Source: Gammaproteobacteria bacterium (GTDB lineage Bacteria; Pseudomonadota; Gammaproteobacteria; Enterobacterales; Alteromonadaceae). From it: DNA of 64,000 nucleotides. Location of the stretch: assembly GCA_018825965.1 (NCBI GenBank), contig JAHKAA010000050.1:186001-250000 (forward strand). Direction: 5' to 3'. A program made the translations under genes and the position numbers. Below the pieces are notes generated by a model. That model made no database searches. It saw only the letters and a program-made list of their open reading frames with translations, and was not told the DNA's origin. This document shows positions 19,970 through 28,655 of the stretch, piece after piece; position 1 is the stretch's first letter; every line of letters starts with the position of its first letter.

Positions 19970-20818
19970 ATGCAACTCTTTAGTTTGTGTTGTCTGGTTT
20001 TGCTGTTAAGCGCTTGTAGCTCAAGACAATCGCCGGCTCCTGTCACCACACTAAATGACATCAGAAATTATTATAAAAAATACCCTCAAGGTCAGCCTGG
20101 TTCTGTACATACAGTGCAACCGGGCGATACCTTATACTCCATTGCATTTCGTGCAGGTATGGACTACAGGCAACTGGCAAAATTAAATAATATTGCGCCA
20201 CCTTACCGCATTTTAGTTGGACAAAAGATACATTTTTTTAACGTTTCATTATCATATCCTGCAGCTGAAAGACCTGTTTCAGCGGTAAAAAGCCAAAAAA
20301 GTACGACCAGTACTGTAAAAGCAGCGAAACAAAACCAAAGTAAATTAACAACTGCTAACAAAGCGGTTGCGCGCAACAATCAAACGGGTTATGTTCAGAA
20401 GCAGACAGTAAAGGAAAATGCAACTTCAGCAACAAATTCTGTTTCCAGTTCGAAAGTGCGGTGGGCCTGGCCAGTTCGTGGACCGATATTGGCAGGCTTC
20501 TCCAAGGCTGAACATGGTAACAAAGGGTTAGATATAGGGGGGAAATCTGGTACTCCTATAAAAGCAGCAGCAGCTGGTGAAGTGGTTTACGCGGGTAACG
20601 CATTAAGAGGCTACGGCAATCTGGTGATTATCCGTCACAATGACGACTTCTTAAGTGCTTATGCCCATAACCGGAAATTACTGGTGAAAGAGCGTGATAC
20701 TGTTGTAAGCGGGCAAACTATAGCCGAAATGGGAAATACTGATGCACCCTCAGTCCGGTTGCACTTTGAAATCCGTTTCCGTGGAAAGTCTGTTGATCCA
20801 AAACGATACTTAAAATAA
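19970..20818 (+). CDS. nlpD: Lipoprotein NlpD, LysM and degenerate LytM domains
   Basis: This outer-membrane-type lipoprotein activates the amidase AmiC for daughter-cell separation. The 282 residues contain a signal peptide ending in lipobox LLSAC (Cys at about 16), a LysM domain (HTVQPGDTLYSIAFRAGMDYRQLAKLN, about 44-87), a Ser/Thr/Lys-rich linker and a C-terminal M23/LytM domain (about 165-280). The metal ligands are degenerate (GNKGLDI in place of HxGxD-like; YAHN; LHFEI), consistent with an activator rather than a hydrolase. It directly precedes rpoS; in E. coli the main rpoS promoter lies inside nlpD, and the same could hold here. Confidence 0.92.
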   Translation: MQLFSLCCLVLLLSACSSRQSPAPVTTLNDIRNYYKKYPQGQPGSVHTVQPGDTLYSIAFRAGMDYRQLAKLNNIAPPYRILVGQKIHFFNVSLSYPAAERPVSAVKSQKSTTSTVKAAKQNQSKLTTANKAVARNNQTGYVQKQTVKENATSATNSVSSSKVRWAWPVRGPILAGFSKAEHGNKGLDIGGKSGTPIKAAAAGEVVYAGNALRGYGNLVIIRHNDDFLSAYAHNRKLLVKERDTVVSGQTIAEMGNTDAPSVRLHFEIRFRGKSVDPKRYLK

Positions 20819-20917
20819 TTAAATACAATAATAAAAATATCACCCCGGAAGGGCGAAGAGGTAAGGAAGCCAGGCAGTTCAGGTGATACCCAAAGCTTGT
20901 AGAAGTGGGAGAAGGAA

Positions 20918-21916
20918 ATGGGCCATAAAGATGAAGATGATGTAATCGAATTCAAAGAAGCTGAATTAACGGATGACGTTAGTTTAGCTGATGACGATAA
21001 CGCTGAACCCGATTTAGCCGCTTTAGCAGCGGAAGAAGACAATACTCCAGACGACGTATTTACCGCCAATGATAGCCAGCGTGCTATGGATGCCACTCAG
21101 ATTTATCTGGGTGAAATTGGTTTTTCCCCCTTATTATCCGCAGAAGAAGAAGTGTATTTTTCCCGTCTTGCCCTCAAGGGCGACAAAGCCGCACGTAAAC
21201 GTATGATTGAAAGTAACTTACGTTTAGTGGTGAAAATTGCCCGTCGTTATATCAACCGTGGTTTGGCTTTGCTGGATCTGATTGAAGAGGGTAATTTAGG
21301 CTTAATCCGGGCTGTGGAAAAATTTGATCCTGAACGTGGTTTCCGTTTTTCAACTTACGCTACCTGGTGGATCCGCCAAACCATAGAGCGGGCCATTATG
21401 AATCAAACCCGCACTATCCGTTTGCCTATTCATGTAGTGAAAGAGCTGAATATTTACCTGCGGGCTGCCCGTGAGTTATCACAGCGACTGGACCATGAAC
21501 CTACACCGGAAGAAATTGCAGCAGCGTTGGACAGACCTGTTGAAGAAGTACGCAAGATGTTGAAACTGAATGAAAAAATAACTTCAGTTGATACTCCTGT
21601 TGCAGGCTCTTCAGAAAAGCAATTACTTGACGTATTGGCTGATGAAAAAGAGCTGGGCCCGGAAACTGAATTACAGGATGCCGATATTCGTCAGCATCTG
21701 GTGATATGGCTGGACGAGCTGAATCCTAAACAGCGTGAAGTATTGGCCCGACGTTTTGGTTTATTAGGTTATGAACCCTCTACACTGGAAGATGTAGGTA
21801 AAGAGATAGGTTTAACCCGTGAACGAGTGCGGCAAATTCAGGTGGAGGCATTACGCCGCCTGCGTGAAATTGTTACTCATCAGGGCCTGAATATCGAAAC
21901 CTTGTTTCAGGAATAA
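20918..21916 (+). CDS. rpoS: RNA polymerase sigma factor RpoS
   Basis: This sigma-38 directs the general stress and stationary-phase response. The 332 residues have an acidic N-terminus, region 1.2 ([21 protein letters not shown]), region 2 ([40 protein letters not shown], then [17 protein letters not shown]), region 3 and region 4.2 ([27 protein letters not shown]). GAAGGA precedes ATG 20918. The 99-base leader after nlpD could form structure, but the longer leader needed for small-RNA control would lie inside nlpD. A strong terminator follows. Confidence 0.97.
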   Translation: MGHKDEDDVIEFKEAELTDDVSLADDDNAEPDLAALAAEEDNTPDDVFTANDSQRAMDATQIYLGEIGFSPLLSAEEEVYFSRLALKGDKAARKRMIESNLRLVVKIARRYINRGLALLDLIEEGNLGLIRAVEKFDPERGFRFSTYATWWIRQTIERAIMNQTRTIRLPIHVVKELNIYLRAARELSQRLDHEPTPEEIAAALDRPVEEVRKMLKLNEKITSVDTPVAGSSEKQLLDVLADEKELGPETELQDADIRQHLVIWLDELNPKQREVLARRFGLLGYEPSTLEDVGKEIGLTRERVRQIQVEALRRLREIVTHQGLNIETLFQE

Positions 21917-21927
21917 TTCTCTCTGCT

Positions 21928-21986
21928 AAAAGGGGCTTGCGTCACTGATCGCATAAGATCTGTGACGCAAGCCCCTTTTGTTTTTG
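21928..21986 (+). terminator. Strong terminator after rpoS
   Basis: A perfect 18-bp inverted repeat: 21928-21945 (AAAAGGGGCTTGCGTCAC) pairs with 21962-21979, with a 16-base loop and a T-rich tail (gtttttg). Confidence 0.92.
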
Positions 21987-22082
21987 TAGTGGCATAACCC
22001 TTGCTCTTCCCTGATACAGAACTAAAAAAACAGGCCCTGAACTGATGATGTTCGGGTTGTATCGGACGGGAAGGAGTCGCCA

Positions 22083-23534
22083 ATGGGTGCAAAAATTTTT
22101 GGGCACTATCAGCAAATTGACCAGTGCTTTGATGAGCTGGTGCAGGCGGACGGACAAATACGGACTCCGGCTGCGGCTATAGCCCGTTTTATCGACCGCC
22201 ACGGTTCTGCTGAGCTGATACAGCGACAAGAGCAGTTAAATCAAACGATTAGCGCTATGGGCGTCTGTTTTACCTTGTATTCAGATGGCAATAACATTGA
22301 TCGCTGCTGGCCTTTAGATGTGATGCCACGCACCATCCCAAGCTCTGAATGGCAACAAACCAGTGCTGGCCTGAAGCAACGTTTAGCTGCTTTAAACCTC
22401 TTTATTGACGACTTGTACCACGATCAGCGCATCCTGAAAGAGGGGATAGTGCCAGCTGACTTAGTACTGGATTCCCGCAACTACCTTGCACCATGTAAGG
22501 GCATTTCGCCCCGTTATGGGGTCTGGGCTAATATTTGTGGGACTGATCTGGTGCGGGACGGCTCTGGCAAATTTCTGGTGCTGGAAGATAACTTGCGGGT
22601 GCCTTCCGGTGTGTCTTATATGCTGGAAAACCGCACTGTAATGAAACGCGTATTTCCGGAATTATTTGCCGACTCCTTTATCTATCCTGTTGATGATTAT
22701 CCGCATCAGCTGTGGCGTATGCTGGCCTCTTTATCGCCTCGCCCTGGTGATGTGCCTTGTATTGTATTGCTGACGCCTGGTGTTTATAACTCAGCTTATT
22801 TTGAGCACAGCTTTTTAGCCCAGCAGATGGGAATAGAGCTGGCAGAAAATACAGATTTACTGGTGCAGGACGATATTGTTTATCTGAAAACCTTGCATGG
22901 CTTGCAGCGGGTGGATGTGATTTACCGCAGGGTGGACGATGTGTTTATCGACCCACAAGCCTTTCGGCCAGATTCAGTTTTAGGTATTCCGGGTTTGATC
23001 AAAGCATGGGCCAAAGGCAATGTGTCTATTGCTAATGCGCCAGGCTCGGGTGTTGCAGACGATAAAGTGATTTACGCTTATGTGCCTCAAATCATCAATT
23101 ATTATCTGGGCGAACAACCATTGATCGACAATGTTCCTACCTATTTATGTCTGGATCCAAAACAACGTGAGTATGTATTGGCTAATCTGGATCAACTGGT
23201 GGTGAAACCTGCCAATGAATCCGGTGGCTATGGCATTTTAATAGGCCCACGTTCCACCAAAGAAGAGCAGCAGCAAATGGCAGCAGCCATTCAAGCCAAT
23301 CCGCGCAATTTTATTGCTCAGCCCACTCTGGCGTTATCCACAGCCCCAACTTTATGTGATGGAGTGCTGGAGCCCAGGCACCTGGATTTACGGCCCTTTA
23401 TTTTGCAGGGCAGGGATTTGTACTGCACCACTGGTGGTTTAAGCCGGGTGGCACTGAAAAAAGGCTCTTTGGTGGTGAACTCGTCGCAAGGCGGCGGTAG
23501 CAAAGACACCTGGATCATCAACGATGAGGTCTGA
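22083..23534 (+). CDS. Circularly permuted type 2 ATP-grasp protein
   Basis: This 483-residue protein belongs to the family of circularly permuted ATP-grasp enzymes that accompany alpha-E and transglutaminase-like proteins. Visible hallmarks are the DDLYHDQRILKEGIVP segment (about 117-132), DLVRDGSGKFLVLEDNLRVPSGVSYMLENR, the GVYNSAYFEHSFLAQQMGIELAENTDL motif and KPANESGGYGILIGP near the C-terminus. ATP-grasp enzymes make amide or ester bonds, so a peptide-like ligation is expected, but the substrate is unknown. GGAAGGAG precedes the ATG. It is first in a four-gene operon running to 27918. Confidence 0.88.
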   Translation: MGAKIFGHYQQIDQCFDELVQADGQIRTPAAAIARFIDRHGSAELIQRQEQLNQTISAMGVCFTLYSDGNNIDRCWPLDVMPRTIPSSEWQQTSAGLKQRLAALNLFIDDLYHDQRILKEGIVPADLVLDSRNYLAPCKGISPRYGVWANICGTDLVRDGSGKFLVLEDNLRVPSGVSYMLENRTVMKRVFPELFADSFIYPVDDYPHQLWRMLASLSPRPGDVPCIVLLTPGVYNSAYFEHSFLAQQMGIELAENTDLLVQDDIVYLKTLHGLQRVDVIYRRVDDVFIDPQAFRPDSVLGIPGLIKAWAKGNVSIANAPGSGVADDKVIYAYVPQIINYYLGEQPLIDNVPTYLCLDPKQREYVLANLDQLVVKPANESGGYGILIGPRSTKEEQQQMAAAIQANPRNFIAQPTLALSTAPTLCDGVLEPRHLDLRPFILQGRDLYCTTGGLSRVALKKGSLVVNSSQGGGSKDTWIINDEV

Positions 23535-23537
23535 TCT

Positions 23538-24497
23538 ATGTTATTAAAATCTCTGGACCATATTTTCTGGTTAGGCCGTTATCTGGAACGGCTGGATGAC
23601 ACGGCGCGATTAATTAATGCCACCAGCCATTTGCTGATCGACAGCCACAAAGACAGCCAATTCAGCTGGTCATTATTGCTGGATGTATTAGGCCAAAATG
23701 GTGCTGAATTGCTAAGCGGCTTGCCAGCCAGCGATTTGACGGTGGAGCAACAAGTGATGGGCTTTTTAATCACAGATGCTGACAGTGAAGTCTCTATTCG
23801 TGCCGCTTGTACTGCGCTGAAACAAAATGCCAGAACAGTTCGGCAGTTGATCCCCCGTGATATGTGGGAAGAGCTGAATTCACTGGATTTGTTTTTGCAG
23901 GAGCATTGCCAGCAGTTACAAGGTCGTCAGCACAGATACCGCTTAATGACTGAAGTCAGCCGACGTTGTCAGATGGTGGTTGGTGTGCTGGACGGCACTA
24001 TGCTGCGCAGTGATGCGTTCGATTTGTTTAACATTGGCCGGCACTTAGAGCGGGCTGATATGACGACCCGTATTATGGATGTGATGGTACTACAGCAACT
24101 GCAACCGACCGATATCAAAAGACCCCGTTTTCGCTGGACCTCTATTTTAAATGCTTTGGGTGGCGTAGAGTCGTACCACTATTATCTGGCACATCAACAC
24201 ACTGAAGTAGACGCTGTGGATTATTTGCTGACTTATGCTGACTTTCCCCGCTCCATTGCTTACTGTTTGCACCGTATAGTCGCATCAGCCAAAGGCTTGC
24301 CTCATGGCGCTGCGATATTGCAGCGAATTTGGCAGTTGCAGGACTTGTTAAAAACACAAAGTTTATCAGAACTGACTACAGCTCAGTTGCATCAGTTGAT
24401 CGATGAAATCCAGGCAGGAATTATTGAATTGCATCAGGTGATTAGTACGCCCAAGCTTGAAGTTCCCACCGATCTCAGCCAGCAAATGTCGGCCTGA
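23538..24497 (+). CDS. Alpha-E domain protein
   Basis: This 319-residue, mostly helical protein of the bacterial alpha-E family has the typical start LKSLDHIFWLGRYLERLDDTARLI and an inner repeat (FDLFNIGRHLERADMTTRIMDVMV). Alpha-E proteins occur almost only next to circularly permuted ATP-grasp and transglutaminase-like proteins; biochemical function is not known to me. It starts three bases after the preceding gene and its stop overlaps the next start (TGATGA). Confidence 0.88.
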   Translation: MLLKSLDHIFWLGRYLERLDDTARLINATSHLLIDSHKDSQFSWSLLLDVLGQNGAELLSGLPASDLTVEQQVMGFLITDADSEVSIRAACTALKQNARTVRQLIPRDMWEELNSLDLFLQEHCQQLQGRQHRYRLMTEVSRRCQMVVGVLDGTMLRSDAFDLFNIGRHLERADMTTRIMDVMVLQQLQPTDIKRPRFRWTSILNALGGVESYHYYLAHQHTEVDAVDYLLTYADFPRSIAYCLHRIVASAKGLPHGAAILQRIWQLQDLLKTQSLSELTTAQLHQLIDEIQAGIIELHQVISTPKLEVPTDLSQQMSA

Positions 24498-26974
24498 TGA
24501 TGACAGTGGAAGCTCAGGAATTGAGCGAACAACGAAGATGGACTGATTTGCCGCAGTGGCAGCAGTTGCAGCTCTGGTGGCAGCAACAAAGTCAGCAACA
24601 TCTGGTGCAACTGCATACTGATTTGCAGCATCAGTTGCGGGAAAATGGCGCTACTTTTGATCCCTGGCTGGAGCAACAACGTCAGTTGGATTTAATGCCA
24701 TGGCTGGTGAGTGATCACGAGTGGCAGCAGCTACAGGCGGGTGTAAAGCAGCGTCAATTGCTGCTCTCTAAGGTATTGCAGGATTTGTATGGTCCTCAAC
24801 TGCTGATACAGCAGGGCGTCTTGCCTGCCGGGCTAATTTTTCAGAACAAAAACTATTTATTGCCTTGTCATCAGCTTGTGCCCAACCATCAACAATGGTT
24901 GAGTTTGCTGGCGGTCGATATAGGCCGTGATCAGAATGGTGCTTTTTGTGTTTATGCCGATCAAAGCCAGATGCCGGCAGGGCTGGGTTTTGTGTTGGAA
25001 CACAGACTGGCCTTTAATCATTGTATTGGTGAGCTCAATCACAGCATTGGCAAAAGCCAACTGGCCGGTTTTTTTCGTAAATTGCAGCTGGTGTTTGCTC
25101 AGGGCACTGGCCATACCGCTGAAGGGCGGCGGCCACTTTGTGGTTTGTTAACCCATGGCAAACGTGACGCCGCCTATTTTGAACATGCCTTTTTAGCCAA
25201 TTATTTAGATATAGCTTTGATGCACAGTGCCGATCTGATGTTTAAAGACGGTGCTTTGTGGTTAAAAACAGTCACAGGTTTGCAGCAGGTCGACAGCCTG
25301 ATGCGTTATTTACCAGATGCGCGTTGTGATGCGCTGGAGCTCGATCCGGACTCTGCAGGCACAGCGGGTTTACTGCAAAGTATTCGTCAGCAGCAGCTGT
25401 TTTGTGCCAACCCGCCTGGAAGCGCCTTGCTGGACTCTGACGTGTTATTGCCTTTTTTACCAGAGCTATGCAAAAGGCTTTTAAATGAAGAATTGTTATT
25501 ACCCACCACCGCAGCTTTTTGGTGTGGCAAGCCTGAGCAGTTGCAACAGGTTTTATCTGACGCAAGCCAGTACAGATTCCGCCGAATTGACACAAACCAA
25601 AGCTGGCTTTGGGCCGAACTGGACCCCTTGCAACAACAGCAGTTACAGCAACAAATTCTGGCAGAACCCGGGCTTTTTATCGCCATCCGTTTGTTGCCAT
25701 TAAGCTCTGTGCCTTGCTGGAACGCAACTCAAGGCGAACATCAACAGTTTGGCGTCCTGCGTTTATTTGGTGTGTTATCCGAACAACATAGTCCGGCTGT
25801 GATGCCTGGCGCTTTGGCTCGTATCAGCCCTGATGCAAAAAGTTTGCAGCATCAGTACAGTATGGGTTTTGTCGCCAAAGATGTCTGGGTGCTGGCCGAT
25901 CAGGACCATGCCGTCAGCTTACTGCAAAATACTCAAAAACGTATTTTATTGTCCCGTCATAGTGGTTTATTGCCAAGCCGTGTTGCCGACCATTTATTTT
26001 GGCTTGGCCGTTACAACGAGCGATTAAATTTAGTGTGCCGGGCTTTACGTTACACAGTACCGCTTTTAACCAGTTTCCAGGTCACAGCTGAGCAACAAAA
26101 TGACAGCAGAGCCTTAGTTCGTTTTTGTCTGCAGGCCAATGGCACTTTACCAGACAGTGTTGCATTAAGCTCCTTGCAACACAGCAGCGCTTTGCAGCAG
26201 GCCTTAAGTGAATTGTTTTCACTGCAGCATCCGGCAGGTTTAGCTCAGGTGCTGAAAAATTTATTGTTTAACGCTCAGTCAGTGCGGGAATACTTCAGTG
26301 AAGACACCTGGTATGTGCTGGATAAATTGCAGCTGGCGCTGACGCAATGGCCGAATCCACTGAACTGGCAACAGCCTCAGCAGATGGTGCGTTTGCTGGA
26401 TGAAGTTATTCTGCTGCAGACCGCTATTTATGGTCTGAATAACGAAACCATGAGCCGAACCCAAACCCTGAGGTTTATGGATTTAGGCCAGCATATGGAA
26501 AGGGCGTTGCAAAGTGTCACTCTGCTGCAGGAAGTTTTTGTGTTTGATCAGGGCCGTAACAGCAGCGCTTCGCTGATGGAGTCGGTGCTGCGTATGACGG
26601 ATACTTTAATGACCTACAGACGCCGTTATAAAACCGAGCTGCATCCGTTGGCTGTGATTGATTTACTGCTTTTAGATGACAGTACGCCACGTTCTGTGGG
26701 TTATCAGTGCGCCCGTCTTGCCAGTCAAATTCAGCAACTGCCTAAACCTGGTTCAGCTGTGGTATTAAGCCGTGAACAAAAACTGGCGGTGGAGCTGGTG
26801 TCTCTACTGCAACTGGCTGAACCTGAACAACTCTTTGATGATCAGTTGCAGGCAACACCAGAGCTGGGGCTTTTATTACAGCAGTTGCATTCTGTGCTGC
26901 GGCAATTGTCCGACAGCATTACCTTGTCCTATTTCAGCCACGCCGAAGCTGGCAAATCCTGGCAGAGTTTTTAG
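24497..26974 (+). CDS. Fused circularly permuted ATP-grasp and alpha-E protein
   Basis: This 825-residue protein repeats the two preceding genes as a single chain. Residues about 1-470 are ATP-grasp-like (VLQDLYGPQLLIQQGVLPAGLIF, VYADQSQMPAGLGFVLEHR, GKRDAAYFEHAFLANYLDIAL) and residues about 490-815 are alpha-E (LPSRVADHLFWLGRYNERLNLVCRAL, RFMDLGQHMERALQSVTLL). The protein is very Gln/Leu-rich. The ATP-grasp half lacks the obvious KPANESGGYG-type segment seen in the 22083 gene, so it may be a non-catalytic or altered paralogue; this is inferred from reading only. It overlaps the preceding alpha-E gene by one base. Confidence 0.85.
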   Translation: MMTVEAQELSEQRRWTDLPQWQQLQLWWQQQSQQHLVQLHTDLQHQLRENGATFDPWLEQQRQLDLMPWLVSDHEWQQLQAGVKQRQLLLSKVLQDLYGPQLLIQQGVLPAGLIFQNKNYLLPCHQLVPNHQQWLSLLAVDIGRDQNGAFCVYADQSQMPAGLGFVLEHRLAFNHCIGELNHSIGKSQLAGFFRKLQLVFAQGTGHTAEGRRPLCGLLTHGKRDAAYFEHAFLANYLDIALMHSADLMFKDGALWLKTVTGLQQVDSLMRYLPDARCDALELDPDSAGTAGLLQSIRQQQLFCANPPGSALLDSDVLLPFLPELCKRLLNEELLLPTTAAFWCGKPEQLQQVLSDASQYRFRRIDTNQSWLWAELDPLQQQQLQQQILAEPGLFIAIRLLPLSSVPCWNATQGEHQQFGVLRLFGVLSEQHSPAVMPGALARISPDAKSLQHQYSMGFVAKDVWVLADQDHAVSLLQNTQKRILLSRHSGLLPSRVADHLFWLGRYNERLNLVCRALRYTVPLLTSFQVTAEQQNDSRALVRFCLQANGTLPDSVALSSLQHSSALQQALSELFSLQHPAGLAQVLKNLLFNAQSVREYFSEDTWYVLDKLQLALTQWPNPLNWQQPQQMVRLLDEVILLQTAIYGLNNETMSRTQTLRFMDLGQHMERALQSVTLLQEVFVFDQGRNSSASLMESVLRMTDTLMTYRRRYKTELHPLAVIDLLLLDDSTPRSVGYQCARLASQIQQLPKPGSAVVLSREQKLAVELVSLLQLAEPEQLFDDQLQATPELGLLLQQLHSVLRQLSDSITLSYFSHAEAGKSWQSF

Positions 26975-26995
26975 ATGGGTATTGATATGAACACC

Positions 26996-27024
26996 GGACG
27001 GGCGGGTGCAAGACCCGCCCCTAC
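26996..27024. repeat. REP-like palindrome inside the operon
   Basis: GGGCGGGT (27000-27007) and ACCCGCCC (27013-27020) form a perfect 8-bp GC-rich stem with loop GCAAG, followed by CTACA. This sequence type is familiar as a dispersed intergenic REP-like element in several gammaproteobacteria. It occupies most of the 62-base gap between the fused ATP-grasp gene and the transglutaminase gene. Confidence 0.65.
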
Positions 27025-27036
27025 AAGGCCAAACTT

Positions 27037-27918
27037 ATGAAGTATCAGATCCGTCACCTGACCCGCTATTGTTATCAGCATCCTGTGGCCAATAGTTACA
27101 ATCTGGCGTGTCTGCAGCCACGGCGATTGCCAACACAGGAGCTATGCAGTTTTGAGCTAGAGGTGTCGCCCACAGCTTCTTCTGTTTATGCCAGAACAGA
27201 TACCTTTGGTAATACCCAGCATTTTATCCACTTGCAACCACCACACCAGCAACTGGCAGTGACAGCTTTTTCTGTGGTTGAAGTTTTGCAACGCCAGCAG
27301 AGTCTGGCTTTGGATCTCACTCAGCCCTGGCCTGAAGTCGCCGCTTTTTTCCGTCAGCAACAAGGCTATTCGTCTGATCAACTCAAAGCACTGCTGTGCA
27401 CTGGGCCAAGCCGGATGATCCCTGTGCTGGATGAAACAAAGGCATTGATCCAAAGCATAGCCGACCCCAAGCTTACGGTATTGCAGTTGGCGCAGCAGCT
27501 GACAGATCTGATTTTTCAGCAGTTTGAATACGATCCTGAGTTCAGCTCAGTGGTCACCCCTGTATCTGAAGTGCTGCTGCATAAAAAAGGCGTCTGTCAG
27601 GACTTTGCCCAACTGGCAGTCAGTTGTCTGCGCGCTTTAGGTATACCTGCCCGTTATGTCAGTGGCTATCTGGAAACCTCACCGCCAGAAGGCCAGCCAC
27701 GTTTAATAGGCGCTGATGCCTCTCATGCCTGGTTTGCTGTGTACGATCCACAGCTGGGTTGGGTCGATTTTGATCCGACCAATAACCTGATGCCGGCAGA
27801 GCGTCATATCACCTTAGCTTATGGCCGTGATTATGCCGATGTAGTGCCTCTGAAGGGCTTACTGCAAGGCCATGGTGTGCATCAGTTAGAAGTGGAAGTG
27901 GATGTAGTGCCGATGTGA
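27037..27918 (+). CDS. Transglutaminase-like cysteine protease family protein
   Basis: The 293 residues comprise an N-terminal beta domain typical of bacterial transglutaminase-like proteins (about 1-90, IRHLTRYCYQHPVANSYNLACLQPR) and a papain-like catalytic domain with the Cys in KKGVCQDFAQLAVSCLRALG, the His in DASHAWFAVY and the Asp in WVDFDPTNN. Such proteins usually act as proteases or peptide-modifying enzymes. With the ATP-grasp and alpha-E genes it forms the conserved gene set whose joint role, probably synthesis and processing of a peptide-type compound, is still unclear. No signal peptide is visible. Confidence 0.88.
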   Translation: MKYQIRHLTRYCYQHPVANSYNLACLQPRRLPTQELCSFELEVSPTASSVYARTDTFGNTQHFIHLQPPHQQLAVTAFSVVEVLQRQQSLALDLTQPWPEVAAFFRQQQGYSSDQLKALLCTGPSRMIPVLDETKALIQSIADPKLTVLQLAQQLTDLIFQQFEYDPEFSSVVTPVSEVLLHKKGVCQDFAQLAVSCLRALGIPARYVSGYLETSPPEGQPRLIGADASHAWFAVYDPQLGWVDFDPTNNLMPAERHITLAYGRDYADVVPLKGLLQGHGVHQLEVEVDVVPM

Positions 27919-28101
27919 CTCTGCCTCTTTTAACAGACTATTCCCCTGTGCCCTAGATGAAAAAATCACTGTCATTTTATGCCGCCAAAAGGCAATTCTT
28001 TGCCAGTCCTATCTGAGAATCAACTTTTTAACATCACAATACGCAGCTCAATGACCTTTACTCAGATACTAATCAGGCTTTTGTGCCTAATAGTGATAAA
28101 A

Positions 28102-28117
28102 CGGCACAGGCTTTGCT
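28102..28117 (+). promoter_or_regulatory. Candidate sigma-54 (RpoN) promoter
   Basis: CGGCACAGGCTTTGCT carries GG (28103-28104) and GC (28115-28116) exactly 12 bases apart, as in the consensus TGGCAC-N5-TTGCA. Transcription would start near 28128, about 28 bases before the next gene's ATG. An enhancer-binding-protein site was not identified. Confidence 0.6.
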
Positions 28118-28155
28118 TATTAAGTAGTGGATCTGGATGAGTAAAGGAGGCTCCG

Positions 28156-28611
28156 ATGAAAATTGATGCAGGAATAAACTATCTCTACAACAGCCAGCAA
28201 ACTCAGTCGTCTGTGGACAGTTACAGCAAAAAATCTTTATCGGTGCCAGGTTACTCAGATGGTGAACCCGCAGCGGCGAAGACGGACAGAAAACAAGCCG
28301 ATTTTAATCAGATGACACGGCAGGAAATGCGTGGCTGGGTGAACGATCAAATTCGTAGTGGTGAAATGTCTTTGGACGACAGCAGAGCTTTTATGGCCAT
28401 GACGATGAACATTCCGGTCAATGCCGGAGCCACTGGCGAACTGCTGATGGCAGACAATGGGGAAGCCGTTAATTTTATGCAAAAAGTGCGTGATGGCATT
28501 GAAGGAGCTTTATCACGTCATGATAAAGACACGCTCAGCATGCTGCAAACCGCCATGTCGGCTATGCAGCAACATCAGGGGCGTACTATTGGTATTGATA
28601 CCAAAGTCTGA
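28156..28611 (+). CDS. Uncharacterised 151-residue protein, sigma-54-type promoter
   Basis: The protein was not recognised. It is polar and has no signal peptide or membrane segment; the N-terminal 45 residues are Ser/Gln-rich and look disordered, and the rest (TRQEMRGWVNDQIRSGEMSLDDSRAFMAMTMNIP and a Met-rich amphipathic C-terminus) looks helical. A very good ribosome site (AAAGGAGG) precedes the ATG, indicating high translation. The candidate sigma-54 promoter upstream suggests control together with flagellar or nitrogen genes, and the MKIDAGINYLYNSQQ start is reminiscent of flagellum-associated small proteins, but that is a guess. Confidence 0.7.
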   Translation: MKIDAGINYLYNSQQTQSSVDSYSKKSLSVPGYSDGEPAAAKTDRKQADFNQMTRQEMRGWVNDQIRSGEMSLDDSRAFMAMTMNIPVNAGATGELLMADNGEAVNFMQKVRDGIEGALSRHDKDTLSMLQTAMSAMQQHQGRTIGIDTKV

Positions 28612-28655
28612 TTATAGATACCTGCCAAAAGTTTGAAGTGGTGGCTTCCCCCAAC

